Source: Nostoc sp. B(2019) (GTDB taxonomy: Bacteria > Cyanobacteriota > Cyanobacteriia > Cyanobacteriales > Nostocaceae). From it: a DNA stretch of 64,000 bases. Position 1 is the stretch's first letter. Each line of letters starts with the position of its first letter. A model generated the notes under the pieces. It saw nothing but the letters and a program-made list of their open reading frames with translations. It had not been told where the DNA came from and did no database searches. The stretch covers positions 124,001 to 188,000 of the forward strand of contig NZ_WVID01000012.1 in NCBI RefSeq assembly GCF_010091925.1, read 5' to 3'. Position numbers and translations under genes: made by a program. Below, in pieces: positions 46,499 to 55,003 of this stretch.

Positions 46499-49222
46499 TT
46501 ATACCCTTAAAATTAGCCGATTGCGGTGGATGTGTAAGAGTTGAAATTCTGTGAAGTCCGAGGCTCCCAAGCCAAGGCTCTGAATTTCACTGGCCACTAT
46601 TTCCAGCATAGACAGGATTTGTTCGGGACGCAACAGCACACCATCTTGGCGATAACTACCCACATAACGCATAACACATTTGGACTCTGCAATGCTTTTG
46701 TAGGTTTCGACTAATTCTAGTTCAAATAGGCGATCGCGCAGATTTATTAACTGGCTCTTGCCTGATTTAGTCGTTTGCTCGTACCAAAGCTCATCTTTGG
46801 CCTTAATTGTATCAATCCAGTTTTGCCATTGTGCAGGTGTTGTTTCTCCATCTGCTGCTACGGTAATCAAATACTCTGCTGCTTCCAGTAGTTGGGTAGC
46901 TGCACTAGCTTTTAAATCTAGCTGTGCTACATGATATATGGGTATGTCTGTGGGCAGTTCGTTAGCTAGTTTTTCCCAAAAAGTATCAACTTCAACTGGC
47001 ACAGTTAACTCAAAGTCTACAATCTCACCACTACTAGTAGCTCCCAGTGCCAAAGCGGCTGCTAGAGAAATTCGTGGATTTGGATGAAATCCACCAGTGA
47101 AAGCAACTGGTAAACTTGCTCGCCGCATCACTCGATCAAACAGGCGCATTAAATCCAGGTGACTCACCAAAGCCATATCGCCTTGTTTGCCAAACCAAAC
47201 GCGTAGTCGTTGTGCCTTGGTGGTGTTGGGGACAAAATTACCAGCAAATTCTGGGATAACAGGCGGATTGATGACGACATTGTGTCCGAAGTCAGTACCG
47301 CAAACGCCACAGTGTGAACAACCTTCAAACGAGCAATCAGGAACAGTTGCAGCTGCTAAAGCACGTTGTAAGTCTTCTCTGAGCCATTTTTTGTCAATAC
47401 CCGTATCAATGTGTTCCCAAGGCAGAGGAGTATTGAGTGCTAAGTTATGAGCAGAATCTTGGGTAATTTCCTCTGCTTGTGTACTTCTGTATTCCTCTGA
47501 ATGAAACAAATTCCATTCACCGTTTTCCACTTGACGGTATTTCCAGTCTAAACCGGCTTCGGCGATCGCTGACCCCCAAGCTGTGAACGCTTGATCTACG
47601 TTGTCATACCAGGAATCCATACCCGCACCCAATTCCCAGGCACGGCGTAGTACTTTTGCAAGTGTGCGATCGCCTCGTCCAATGAAGTCCTCCATTGCCG
47701 AAATGCGGACATCGGTGAAATTCACCTTCACTCCCTTCATCCGGCGAAATTCTTGCCGCAGCAGGTTTTGCTTACGTTTAAATTCAGCTGTAGAAACAGA
47801 GTGCCACTGAAACGGCGTATGCGGCTTGGGCGTAAAGTTAGAAATCGTCAAGTTAAAGTTGAGCCGTTTTCTATTTTTAACCCAACATTCCCTTTGTAAC
47901 CAGCTTACTGTTTCTGCAATCCCTAAAACATCGGCATCCGTTTCACCCGGCAAGCCAATCATGAAATACAACTTGATTTTATCCCAGCCTTTCTCGCAAG
48001 CGGTTTTCACCCCCCGCAACAGTTCTTCATTCGTCAAACCCTTATTAACTATGTCCCGCATCCGCTGGGTTCCAGCTTCGGGAGCAAAAGTCAGTCCACC
48101 TTGCCGCGTACCACCCAGGATATTGGCAATATTTTCATCAAATCTATCTACCCGTTGGCTGGGTAAAGACAGAGAAATATTTTCATTTTTTAATCGATTT
48201 TTAATTTCCATCCCCACTGCTGGCAGGGATAAATAATCAGAACAACTCAGCGATAGTAGGGAAAACTCATTGTAACCAGTCGCTCGCATTCCCTGTTCAA
48301 TCGCTTCTACTACTTGATCTGGTTCTACATCCCGCGCCGGTCGCGTAAGCATTCCTGGTTGACAAAAGCGACAGCCACGAGTACAACCACGCCGAATTTC
48401 AATTGTTAAACGGTCATGTACCGTCTCTACGTAGGGAACTAACCCAATAGAATAAGCTGGTATTGGAGTCGCAACCCGTCGCAGAATTCGTTTTGGAACA
48501 TTTGGACGGTTAGGATGAACTGAGCCATCCTTTGCCATGTTGTAAAATTGGGGAACATATACACCTGGTATCTGTGCCAAATCCAGTAGTAGTTGTTCTC
48601 GGTTCAATTCTGCTTTTTTGCCTTCTTCCAATATCAAGCCAATTTCTGGTAGCAATTCCTCCCCATCGCCGAGAGCAAAAAAGTCAAAGAAGTCGGCGTA
48701 TGGTTCAGGATTTGATGTTGCTGTTTGTCCTCCTGCAAAAATCAACGGAAACGGAGACTGAGTATTGGGTATTTCTTCCCCTCTGCCTCCCTGCCCCTCT
48801 GCCCCCCTGCTCCTCTGCCTCTCGCGCCACGTCAGGGGAATTCCAGCCAAATCCAACATTTCTAGAATATTGGTTGCTCCCAGTTCGTAACTGAGGCTAA
48901 AGCCCAGAATATCGAATTCTGTGAGCGATCGCTTTGACTCTACCGCAAACAAGGGTGTATTGGTTTGGCGTAGCTTGGCTGCCAGATCTGCGCCTGGAAG
49001 ATAAGCGCGATCGCATAATTGGCGCGGCTGGGCATTCAAGACGTTATAGAGGATAACATGCCCTAGATTGGATGCACCAACTTCATACACTTCTGGGTAG
49101 GTTAAAACCCAGCGTATGGCTGACGTATCCCAAGGCTTGTGTACTGCTAGGCGCTCGTTACCTAGGTAACGCGCTGGTTTTAAAATATCCGATGTTATTA
49201 ATTGTTCAACTGCAACAGCCAC
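46499..49222 (-). CDS. TIGR03960-type B12-binding/radical SAM protein with DUF2344 tail
   Basis: 907 residues from GTG. N-terminal B12-binding-like domain (WVLTYPEVYEVGASNLGHVI), radical SAM core with the 4Fe-4S motif RGCTRGCRFCQPG, a Cys cluster CSFEGCSHCGVCG near residue 640, and a C-terminal DUF2344 domain (RVWFGKQGDMALVSHLDLMR). The family is often found beside RNase E/G genes, as here (rne is downstream on the same strand), which suggests a link to RNA or ribosome biology; its reaction is unknown to me. Residues about 131-152 are an insertion encoded by a G-rich repeat (separate entry). Confidence 0.92.
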   Translation of the reverse strand: MAVAVEQLITSDILKPARYLGNERLAVHKPWDTSAIRWVLTYPEVYEVGASNLGHVILYNVLNAQPRQLCDRAYLPGADLAAKLRQTNTPLFAVESKRSLTEFDILGFSLSYELGATNILEMLDLAGIPLTWRERQRSRGAEGQGGRGEEIPNTQSPFPLIFAGGQTATSNPEPYADFFDFFALGDGEELLPEIGLILEEGKKAELNREQLLLDLAQIPGVYVPQFYNMAKDGSVHPNRPNVPKRILRRVATPIPAYSIGLVPYVETVHDRLTIEIRRGCTRGCRFCQPGMLTRPARDVEPDQVVEAIEQGMRATGYNEFSLLSLSCSDYLSLPAVGMEIKNRLKNENISLSLPSQRVDRFDENIANILGGTRQGGLTFAPEAGTQRMRDIVNKGLTNEELLRGVKTACEKGWDKIKLYFMIGLPGETDADVLGIAETVSWLQRECWVKNRKRLNFNLTISNFTPKPHTPFQWHSVSTAEFKRKQNLLRQEFRRMKGVKVNFTDVRISAMEDFIGRGDRTLAKVLRRAWELGAGMDSWYDNVDQAFTAWGSAIAEAGLDWKYRQVENGEWNLFHSEEYRSTQAEEITQDSAHNLALNTPLPWEHIDTGIDKKWLREDLQRALAAATVPDCSFEGCSHCGVCGTDFGHNVVINPPVIPEFAGNFVPNTTKAQRLRVWFGKQGDMALVSHLDLMRLFDRVMRRASLPVAFTGGFHPNPRISLAAALALGATSSGEIVDFELTVPVEVDTFWEKLANELPTDIPIYHVAQLDLKASAATQLLEAAEYLITVAADGETTPAQWQNWIDTIKAKDELWYEQTTKSGKSQLINLRDRLFELELVETYKSIAESKCVMRYVGSYRQDGVLLRPEQILSMLEIVASEIQSLGLGASDFTEFQLLHIHRNRLILRV
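48768..48832. repeat. C-rich/G-rich repeat captured inside the radical SAM gene
   Basis: On the plus strand: CTCTGCCTCCCTGCCCCTCTG followed by CCCCCCTGCTCCTCTGCCTCT. In the gene's frame it encodes RQRSRGAEGQGGRGEEIPN. Such GGGGCAGAGG strings are a familiar intergenic repeat type in Nostoc. The insertion keeps the frame. Confidence 0.8.
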
Positions 49223-49548
49223 TGTGCTATCTTCTAGCTACCTTAATTACAGCTACTCATTCTTAACTTTAGCATTGATTGGGTTTTCTACAAACTTGAA
49301 TATTGCAACTTACAACTCCTTTACATAAACCATGCTCTCAACCCAAGCTTTACCCCAGTATTGCTCTGTTGACATAAAGTTATGTAACTGAACTTTCTAA
49401 TCAGCAAAAACCACTGCTTCTAGGAAAATCTGGCGCTAAAGAAGTCGCCAGTGGAGGAAAGGGAACCCTCTTTGAAGTTGAGATGTCTGATGACAAGCCG
49501 TGTGTCCACAGTGAAACCCTCTACTCCAAACTCTCACCACAGAAGCAT
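49223..49548. other. Intergenic region with a possible kinase-end fragment
   Basis: About 325 bases. Plus-strand frame at about 49420-49545 reads EVASGGKGTLFEVEM, which recalls the last strand of a histidine-kinase ATPase domain (GKGTxFxVxLP), but nothing upstream supports it. Possibly a gene remnant; weak. Confidence 0.25.
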
Positions 49549-49884
49549 TTATAAAGATTTCTGTGCCAACTCGGCTTCACCTTGCCATATCTCAAAAACC
49601 CTATCGAGTTGTGTCATTTCAAAAATAATTCTAATGGATGGAGAAACAGAGCAAAGCCGGAAGCTCTTTCCTAAAGTCCCAGCCAGCTTGAGTGCAGATA
49701 CCAATGCCATCAAGCCTGCACTGTCTAAAGATTCTACTGCTGCTAGATCCACTACCAAAATGGACATACCATCTTGTGCTAACGCTGTAGTCAGATCTCG
49801 TTCAAATTCTAAAGCGTTTGCAGCATTCAGGCAGCCTTGGGGATGAATAACTGTAATCTTGGGATATTTAAGTACTGCTTGCAT
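49549..49884 (-). CDS. STAS-domain anti-sigma factor antagonist-like protein
   Basis: 111 residues from ATG with AGGA upstream. A single STAS domain: ITVIHPQGCLNAANALEFER, then ILVVDLAAVESLDSAGLMAL with the phosphorylatable-type Ser in SLDSAG, and LDRVFEIW. By family it binds or releases an anti-sigma kinase depending on Ser phosphorylation. No switch kinase or phosphatase lies next to it. Several paralogues of this kind are usual in Nostoc. Confidence 0.88.
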   Translation of the reverse strand: MQAVLKYPKITVIHPQGCLNAANALEFERDLTTALAQDGMSILVVDLAAVESLDSAGLMALVSALKLAGTLGKSFRLCSVSPSIRIIFEMTQLDRVFEIWQGEAELAQKSL

Positions 49885-50353
49885 AGTGACATCCTATTGA
49901 GAGTTATTGAAGCGTCAAGCTGAGGTTTATTTGAACATAAACTCTTTTTTGTTGCATCGACCATACGTCTTAAGTCTCTTTGCTGAATCTTTATTGCTTT
50001 AGCATCTCTGTTTAAAGATTGTCATAAATGCATAGTAAAATGTATTTATATATACTTTTTTTTTATCTCAGTTCAAAAACAATCAACATAGAAAGCCGTA
50101 GATCAAACAAGTCATCCGTAACGATGCTGATAAAGCTTGCTTGGTATATAACTAAAGCCGATTTAGCTAAGGCTCAGTAGTAGGTTAAATACTTTCACTT
50201 TCATGATTGCTAATGGCATATTGTAGGGTTGATCACGAATTATATAACTAATGAAATTGTGATATAGATCACAAAAAGCCAGGTTTAAGATCACAATTTA
50301 TACTTAACTTTATCTTGGATAATCTAGTATCATATACAGTTGGTTTATTATTT
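49885..50353. other. Intergenic region with CRP-type operator
   Basis: About 470 bases between divergent genes. The part near the STAS gene is AT-rich with nothing assignable. The part near 50258 holds a perfect CRP-type palindrome and a -10-like box (separate entry). Confidence 0.5.
50258..50304 (+). promoter_or_regulatory. CRP-type operator and -10 box upstream of small gene
   Basis: TGTGATATAGATCACA at 50258-50273 is a perfect TGTGA-N6-TCACA palindrome, the site type used by cAMP receptor proteins including those of cyanobacteria. TATACT at 50299-50304 fits a -10 box; the operator centre would then lie about 42-46 bases upstream of the start site, as in class II activation. A further half-site ATCACA is at 50290-50295. 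Confidence 0.7.
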
Positions 50354-50551
50354 ATGAGAACTAAGTACGCTATTCGTCGATTAGTAGAAAAGGCTCTTGA
50401 CATTAAAAAATTAACTCCAGAAATAGAAAATGAAATCAACTCAGAACTGACGGAATTGGGTTATATATCTGACGTTGACTACGAAGCTTTGGAATTATTA
50501 ATGGCAGAGATGGATGCGGGTCGAATTCAGTTGGTTCCTAACTTGGGATAG
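50354..50551 (+). CDS. Small conserved cyanobacterial protein
   Basis: 65 residues from ATG 50354; a TTG 13 codons upstream is less likely. It is a highly charged, helical protein (MRTKYAIRRLVEKALDIKKL, then NSELTELGYISDVDYEALEL and MAEMDAGRIQLVP). I recall near-identical short proteins in Nostoc genomes, all annotated as hypothetical. It lies downstream of the CRP-type operator, so it may belong to a cAMP regulon. Function unknown. Confidence 0.65.
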   Translation: MRTKYAIRRLVEKALDIKKLTPEIENEINSELTELGYISDVDYEALELLMAEMDAGRIQLVPNLG

Positions 50552-50968
50552 TAATCCTAATTGATTTGTTATTAATGTTTATTTCCTAATATCAAATTAA
50601 TTTGAGAAAAACTAAAGCAATCAAATTTTAAAATAGGTAAAACAATTTTTAGTCCAAGCAGCGCAAATAACAGGCGCGATATCATCACATATACTTTTCT
50701 ATAAGGTTGACTATTTAAATCTAGCCCTTTCAAGGTAGGTAAAAATGCCAAAAAAGTTTCCCGATTTTTGGGCTTTTCAGTTTTGTGTCTTAGTGGTTCA
50801 AAAGTCAATTTTTGAACCACTAAGACACCAAGAAAAATACAACATTACACCTTAAAGGGCGAATTTGTGTCCTTGCTACTTGATAAGTGTAGTATTCCCG
50901 TGATGTTTGGGAGCGGTTATGATACCGCTGAGCACTCACTCATTACTCAGCACAGGCTAAACGCCCCG
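50552..50968. other. Intergenic region with long palindrome
   Basis: About 417 bases between convergent genes. It contains the 19-bp palindrome listed separately and, near 50928-50990, a tract of GAGCACTCACTCATTACTCAGCA and AGCACTCAGCACT words. The latter runs into the stop end of the next gene. Nothing else assignable. Confidence 0.5.
50785..50828. repeat. 19-bp perfect inverted repeat
   Basis: GTGTCTTAGTGGTTCAAAA (50785-50803), loop GTCAAT, TTTTGAACCACTAAGACAC (50810-50828). It is flanked by TTTT on the left and CAAGAAAAA on the right, so it can act as a terminator in both directions. I have seen similar GTGTCTTAGTGGTTCA words in cyanobacterial intergenic DNA. Confidence 0.9.
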
Positions 50969-51376
50969 CTAACAGCACTCAGCACTATTTTGGTATGCTT
51001 GCCAAAGTTGGTGAATAAACTCATTGAGTTGCTGCTTAGCAACTAAATCAGGCTCAATTTTTGGTTCCTTTGCTAAAACCTGACTCAACAAGGTAATCAC
51101 TTCTGTGTCTAAAGCTGGTCGAAATAAATTAATATGCCAAAGTAAATCCGATGCGTCTCGTAGGTCGGTAATTACAGATGATTCTTCGATGAAAGTGACA
51201 AGCAGCAAAGGACGCACCCAACACAACTGGCGGGAAACTACGACTTGAATGACTTCTGCATACAGATTTCTGTCGCCATGCTCTAAAGCCACAATTTGTC
51301 CCGGTTGAAAGTCTAGGCTCATGTCCATCATTACGCAGTTTGGCCCGTGGCAAGGATTGTTTGTCGCTTCCTTCAT
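50969..51376 (-). CDS. Conserved hypothetical protein
   Basis: 135 residues from ATG 51376. It contains a beta segment LDFQPGQIVALEHGDRNLYA and VIQVVVSRQLCWVRPLLLV, suggestive of a small SH3- or PRC-like barrel, then an all-helical C-terminus ending AECC. An N-terminal cluster CHGPNC and the terminal Cys pair are noteworthy. I recall cyanobacterial homologues without named function. Divergent from clpS, about 245 bases apart. Confidence 0.6.
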   Translation of the reverse strand: MKEATNNPCHGPNCVMMDMSLDFQPGQIVALEHGDRNLYAEVIQVVVSRQLCWVRPLLLVTFIEESSVITDLRDASDLLWHINLFRPALDTEVITLLSQVLAKEPKIEPDLVAKQQLNEFIHQLWQAYQNSAECC

Positions 51377-51622
51377 TTTAAGAGCTACAATGCGCTATGC
51401 TTGGATGAAAATCCTAAAACATTTAGGATAGGATTCTTAGGGCAGCTTTAAACATAAGTCTCATAAGTACCCCCGAAATACTGCCATAATCGCCCCTGGC
51501 ATGAAAAGATTTTGCTGCCCTAGTATATAAACAGAAATACTATAGAATAAGTAAATAACTGTTAAGCGATCGCTCGACAGAGACTTTGTTGTAGTGAATC
51601 AACGAGAAAAGAGCAAAGAGCC

Positions 51623-51904
51623 GTGTCAGTTGAAACTATTGAAAAGCGTTCCACATCCCGCAAGCTCGCGCCTCGGTATCGCGTTTTGCTTCATAACGAC
51701 GACCACAATTCTATGGAGTACGTGGTGCAGGCGCTAATAACCACTGTGCCAAGCCTCACCCAGCCCCAAGCTGTTAGCATCATGATGGAAGCTCATACGA
51801 ACGGTCTAGCTTTGGTTATTACTTGCGCTCAAGAACATGCTGAGTTCTATTGCGAAACATTGAAAAGTCATGGCTTAAGTAGCACAATTGAACCTGACGA
51901 ATAG
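51623..51904 (+). CDS. clpS: ATP-dependent Clp protease adaptor ClpS
   Basis: 93 residues from GTG 51623, with AAGAG upstream. It delivers N-degron substrates to ClpA/ClpC-type chaperones. The diagnostic stretch is YRVLLHNDDHNSMEYVV (the NDDxxxM-like substrate-pocket and ClpC contact) and the helix SIMMEAHTNGLALVITCAQE. The core is full length. A CPBP protease gene follows after 63 bases on the same strand. Confidence 0.92.
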   Translation: MSVETIEKRSTSRKLAPRYRVLLHNDDHNSMEYVVQALITTVPSLTQPQAVSIMMEAHTNGLALVITCAQEHAEFYCETLKSHGLSSTIEPDE

Positions 51905-51930
51905 TCATTGGTCATTGGTCATTAGTCGAA
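51904..51930. repeat. Short STRR heptamer tract
   Basis: AGTCATTGGTCATTGGTCATT and TAGTC between clpS and the CPBP gene: three to four copies of a 7-base unit. Confidence 0.8.
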
Positions 51931-51967
51931 ATCTAGAGTTTTGACTGGTGAGCATTGATTTACTTGT

Positions 51968-52813
51968 ATGAAAATAAACCTTGTCCGTTTAGCTCAAAGC
52001 CCTGCCCCCATTAGGCTGGGTTGTTTTATTGTGATTTTATTGTTGCTATGGTTGCCCTTGGCTGCACCGATTTACTTACTAGTGCGTGATTCTAACTTAG
52101 TAAGTATCTTGACAATGGTGTTGCTATATGTAGAGTTTATTGTTCTCCTTAAGCTATGGGGCAAATATGTTTACCAGCAGCCGCAAATACTGCGACATTA
52201 CGGCTTAGAATTCACGCGGCAAAATGCTGTGGATTTGCTGCGTGGTTTAGCTATGGGGTTAATTAACATTTTGATACTCTTTGGGATACAAGGTTTTTTA
52301 GGTTGGCTGGCGTGGCAACAACCAAAAGTTTTTTTGCTAAAAGTGATTTTAGAAGGTTTAATTGTTGGCTTGGGTATCGGGTTTGCTGAGGAATTATTAT
52401 TCCGAGGCTGGTTGCTAAATGAGTTAGAGCAAGACTACAGTCCGCGTGTGGCGCTATGGACAGATGCCGTTGCATTTGCTGCATTGCATTTTATTAAGCC
52501 GCTAGAGGCAATTATTAATACACTGCCGCAATTTCCCGCTTTAGTAGTGCTGGGGTTAACGCAGGTATGGGGAAAGCGCTGGCGTCGGGGACGCTTGGGT
52601 TTACCAATTGGTCTACATGGTGGTTTAGTTTGGGGCTACTACATTATTAATGTTGGAGAATTAACTAAACATTCTGGTAAAGTTCCTGATTGGGTGACTG
52701 GTGTGAATAATAATCCTCTACAAGGATTAATGGGGGTGCTGTTGATGAGTGTACTGGCTTTTTGGATACGGGGGCGATCGCTCAAATATTCCCCTATCAA
52801 AATGGAGAAATAA
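51968..52813 (+). CDS. CPBP family intramembrane glutamic endopeptidase (CAAX protease-like)
   Basis: 281 residues with about seven membrane helices. Motif 1 FAEELLFRGWLL (near 138-149) gives the catalytic Glu pair and Arg, motif 2 FAALHF the His, and motif 3 GLHGGLVWGYY the last His. Such proteases cut membrane proteins or prenylated peptides within the bilayer. ATG 51968. It may be co-transcribed with clpS, a fellow proteolysis gene; this is inferred only from spacing. Confidence 0.9.
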   Translation: MKINLVRLAQSPAPIRLGCFIVILLLLWLPLAAPIYLLVRDSNLVSILTMVLLYVEFIVLLKLWGKYVYQQPQILRHYGLEFTRQNAVDLLRGLAMGLINILILFGIQGFLGWLAWQQPKVFLLKVILEGLIVGLGIGFAEELLFRGWLLNELEQDYSPRVALWTDAVAFAALHFIKPLEAIINTLPQFPALVVLGLTQVWGKRWRRGRLGLPIGLHGGLVWGYYIINVGELTKHSGKVPDWVTGVNNNPLQGLMGVLLMSVLAFWIRGRSLKYSPIKMEK

Positions 52814-52884
52814 AACGCTGCAATAGTTCACTTCACTGGCAAAAATTCTAGCGATGCTTGAGACGAGCCTCAAAGCCTTATCCC

Positions 52885-53523
52885 TTACGAAACTTTTTCA
52901 AGCACTGTACCCACCAAACACGCCTTATCCAAATTCACACCATTCAAATTCGCACTTTCTAATTCCGCACAAAGTAAATTCGCCCCTGTCAAATTCGCCC
53001 CTGCCAAATTCGCCCCCCGTAAGTCAGCTTCTTCGAGATTTGCATCACTCAATAACGCCCCTTGCAAATCGGTACGGCTTAAGTCTGCACCTTTGAGATT
53101 CGCCCCAGTTAGGTTTGCACCGCGCAAGTCAGCACCGCGCAAGTCAACACCTTGCAAGTTCACGTTCATCAAATTAGCACCACTTACGAAAGCACCCGTC
53201 AACGACACATCACTAAGTATTGCTCCCATTAAGTTAGCACCGCGCAAATTGCTACCCCGCAAGTCAGCGCCCGTTAAATCTGCTTGCATCAAGTTTGCTC
53301 CCATCAGGTTCGCCCGCAAGTCAGTTTCTTGGAGGTTTGCCCCCATCAAATTCGCTCCCTCTAAATGCCCTCCTTCAAATTTAGAAGCAGCGAAATTAGC
53401 ACCGACAAGGGTAGCACCAGCAAGATTAATGCGGCTTAAATCGAGTTGAGAGAGTTCCTCGTCTTCTAAATTTGCCCCTGGTAGCTGTTTGAGTTTTCCT
53501 GATTTAATGGCTTCAATATTCAT
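52885..53523 (-). CDS. Pentapeptide-repeat protein
   Basis: 212 residues. From about residue 18 to 208 the sequence follows the A(D/N)LxX five-residue register almost without interruption (for example ADLRGANLTGANLKGADLSR), predicting a right-handed quadrilateral beta-helix of about nine coils. There is no signal peptide, so it should be cytoplasmic. Its ATG overlaps the stop codon of the DICT gene (ATGA at 53520-53523), indicating translational coupling. Known pentapeptide proteins mimic DNA or act as scaffolds (e.g. HetL in Nostoc); the role here is unknown. Confidence 0.92.
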   Translation of the reverse strand: MNIEAIKSGKLKQLPGANLEDEELSQLDLSRINLAGATLVGANFAASKFEGGHLEGANLMGANLQETDLRANLMGANLMQADLTGADLRGSNLRGANLMGAILSDVSLTGAFVSGANLMNVNLQGVDLRGADLRGANLTGANLKGADLSRTDLQGALLSDANLEEADLRGANLAGANLTGANLLCAELESANLNGVNLDKACLVGTVLEKVS

Positions 53524-54917
53524 TTGGGGTAACTACCAATCTCCTCATTAGTCTTGCTGTGGCTATCCCATCGGGAATCAAGTATCCAGATACCGGCGCT
53601 GACTTTAGGTGTCATCATAGGTAAGTCAAGTCCCTGTTGTAAACCCATGACTAACAAAGCTAGAGTATCTACAAGTTTAGGGTCAAAGCGGGTAGATTGT
53701 TGCTTTCTGCACTCATCCAAAGCTTGAGTAAATATCTCTTGGCGGCTCTGATTTGACGATTTTCGCTGATTGACTCGCCACTGAAAGTCTGCCAATAATG
53801 CTAATATTCTCGACTCTAAGGGAATTTCATCCCCAGCTAAACCGGCTGGCTCGCCTGTACCATTCCACCACTCGGTTTGGTGAGTGATAATTTGGGCAAC
53901 TGCTCGCAATCGTGGCATTGTTCGCAGTACTTGCGCTCCTGGTACTAAGGGACAAGTTAAGGGACAGCTGGGGGCATCTTCCTGGTAACGTATGGATATT
54001 CCTCCAGTGAGAACGCTTTCGGCTTTCTGTAGTGGATCTATGCGGTGCAGCAAACTCGCTAGCCGCAATCTCTTAATTTGCCATGCAGGAAGATCCAAAA
54101 GCTGTCCCATCGCTTCGGCAAGTCCTACTACTTCTGCCGCTGCCATTGGATTATTGACATCTGCCATATCCATCAGTTGCGCCATCCGCAAAAATGCCTG
54201 GATTTCGTTAGAAACCAAGTTGCGATCAAGTGCTTGTTGGCGGAGTGCTGTGGGGATGGATAAATTATCCTGTCCAGTCTGGAGGTAATCTACTACACGG
54301 GAGACAACTGCACCCAAATTTTGCGATCTGGCAATTGACGGTATAATAGCCTGTTTATGATTTGTAAGTTTTTCCGCCAGTGCTGAGTTGTATTGTTTGA
54401 TGTGGGCGATCGCTATTTCTACTGTCTCTTGGACTAACTCTGGCTCAAATGTCCACAAGCCGTAGAATTTGCGCTCTAAGTCTGATGTGGGTACTCCAGC
54501 GTTCCCATAATCTGCCTCTGATAATTCTTGACAAATTACCATTGCTGTGTATCCTGGCGACAGAATAATCAAGTGCCATTCTTGGGCTACTGGATCGACT
54601 GGATCTAATTCTACTAAGTCTACGTTGGATAACTGGCTTGTGGGATGTTCAGCAAAACCAGTGTCAGGAGCAGCCATGATGGCAATTTCGCGGCTGCGTT
54701 GGGCGATGTCTGCATATCGTTGGGTTTCTTGCAGATACCATTTCCCTTGTTGGAAGGCTGTAATGACTAAGGGTGTACCTTCGTCGGCTAAGATGTGGTC
54801 TTCTAGAGCATGGCAAAGGGAGACTAGGGTATTTTTGTAGTACACCCCGAATCGAACTGGTCTGGTACTTTGACGATGGGCTGTTTCCAGCTGTTGTAGT
54901 ATTGAACCTTCTAACAT
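53520..54917 (-). CDS. DICT-domain sensory protein with helical HD-like C-terminal part
   Basis: I choose ATG 54917 (465 residues, beginning MLEGSILQQLE). The frame extends to an ATG at 55136, but that would overlap the upstream radical SAM gene by 133 bases and its first ~44 residues look like a shadow of that gene. The N-terminal part matches the DICT sensory domain: RPVRFGVYYKNTLVSLCHAL, then WYLQETQRYADIAQRSREIA. The C-terminal half (from ~230) is helical and resembles HD-GYP-like cyclic-dinucleotide enzymes: RLRLASLLHRIDP and THQTEWWNGTGEPAGLAGDE, but the canonical HD pair and full GYP are lacking. Signalling role inferred. Confidence 0.8.
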   Translation of the reverse strand: MLEGSILQQLETAHRQSTRPVRFGVYYKNTLVSLCHALEDHILADEGTPLVITAFQQGKWYLQETQRYADIAQRSREIAIMAAPDTGFAEHPTSQLSNVDLVELDPVDPVAQEWHLIILSPGYTAMVICQELSEADYGNAGVPTSDLERKFYGLWTFEPELVQETVEIAIAHIKQYNSALAEKLTNHKQAIIPSIARSQNLGAVVSRVVDYLQTGQDNLSIPTALRQQALDRNLVSNEIQAFLRMAQLMDMADVNNPMAAAEVVGLAEAMGQLLDLPAWQIKRLRLASLLHRIDPLQKAESVLTGGISIRYQEDAPSCPLTCPLVPGAQVLRTMPRLRAVAQIITHQTEWWNGTGEPAGLAGDEIPLESRILALLADFQWRVNQRKSSNQSRQEIFTQALDECRKQQSTRFDPKLVDTLALLVMGLQQGLDLPMMTPKVSAGIWILDSRWDSHSKTNEEIGSYPK

Positions 54918-55003
54918 GGGATTTGGTGAAAATAATCGCAGAATAGTCGGGGAGTGGAGAATAAGGAAACGGAATTTTTCCTGATTTGATTGCGCGTCTT
55001 CTA

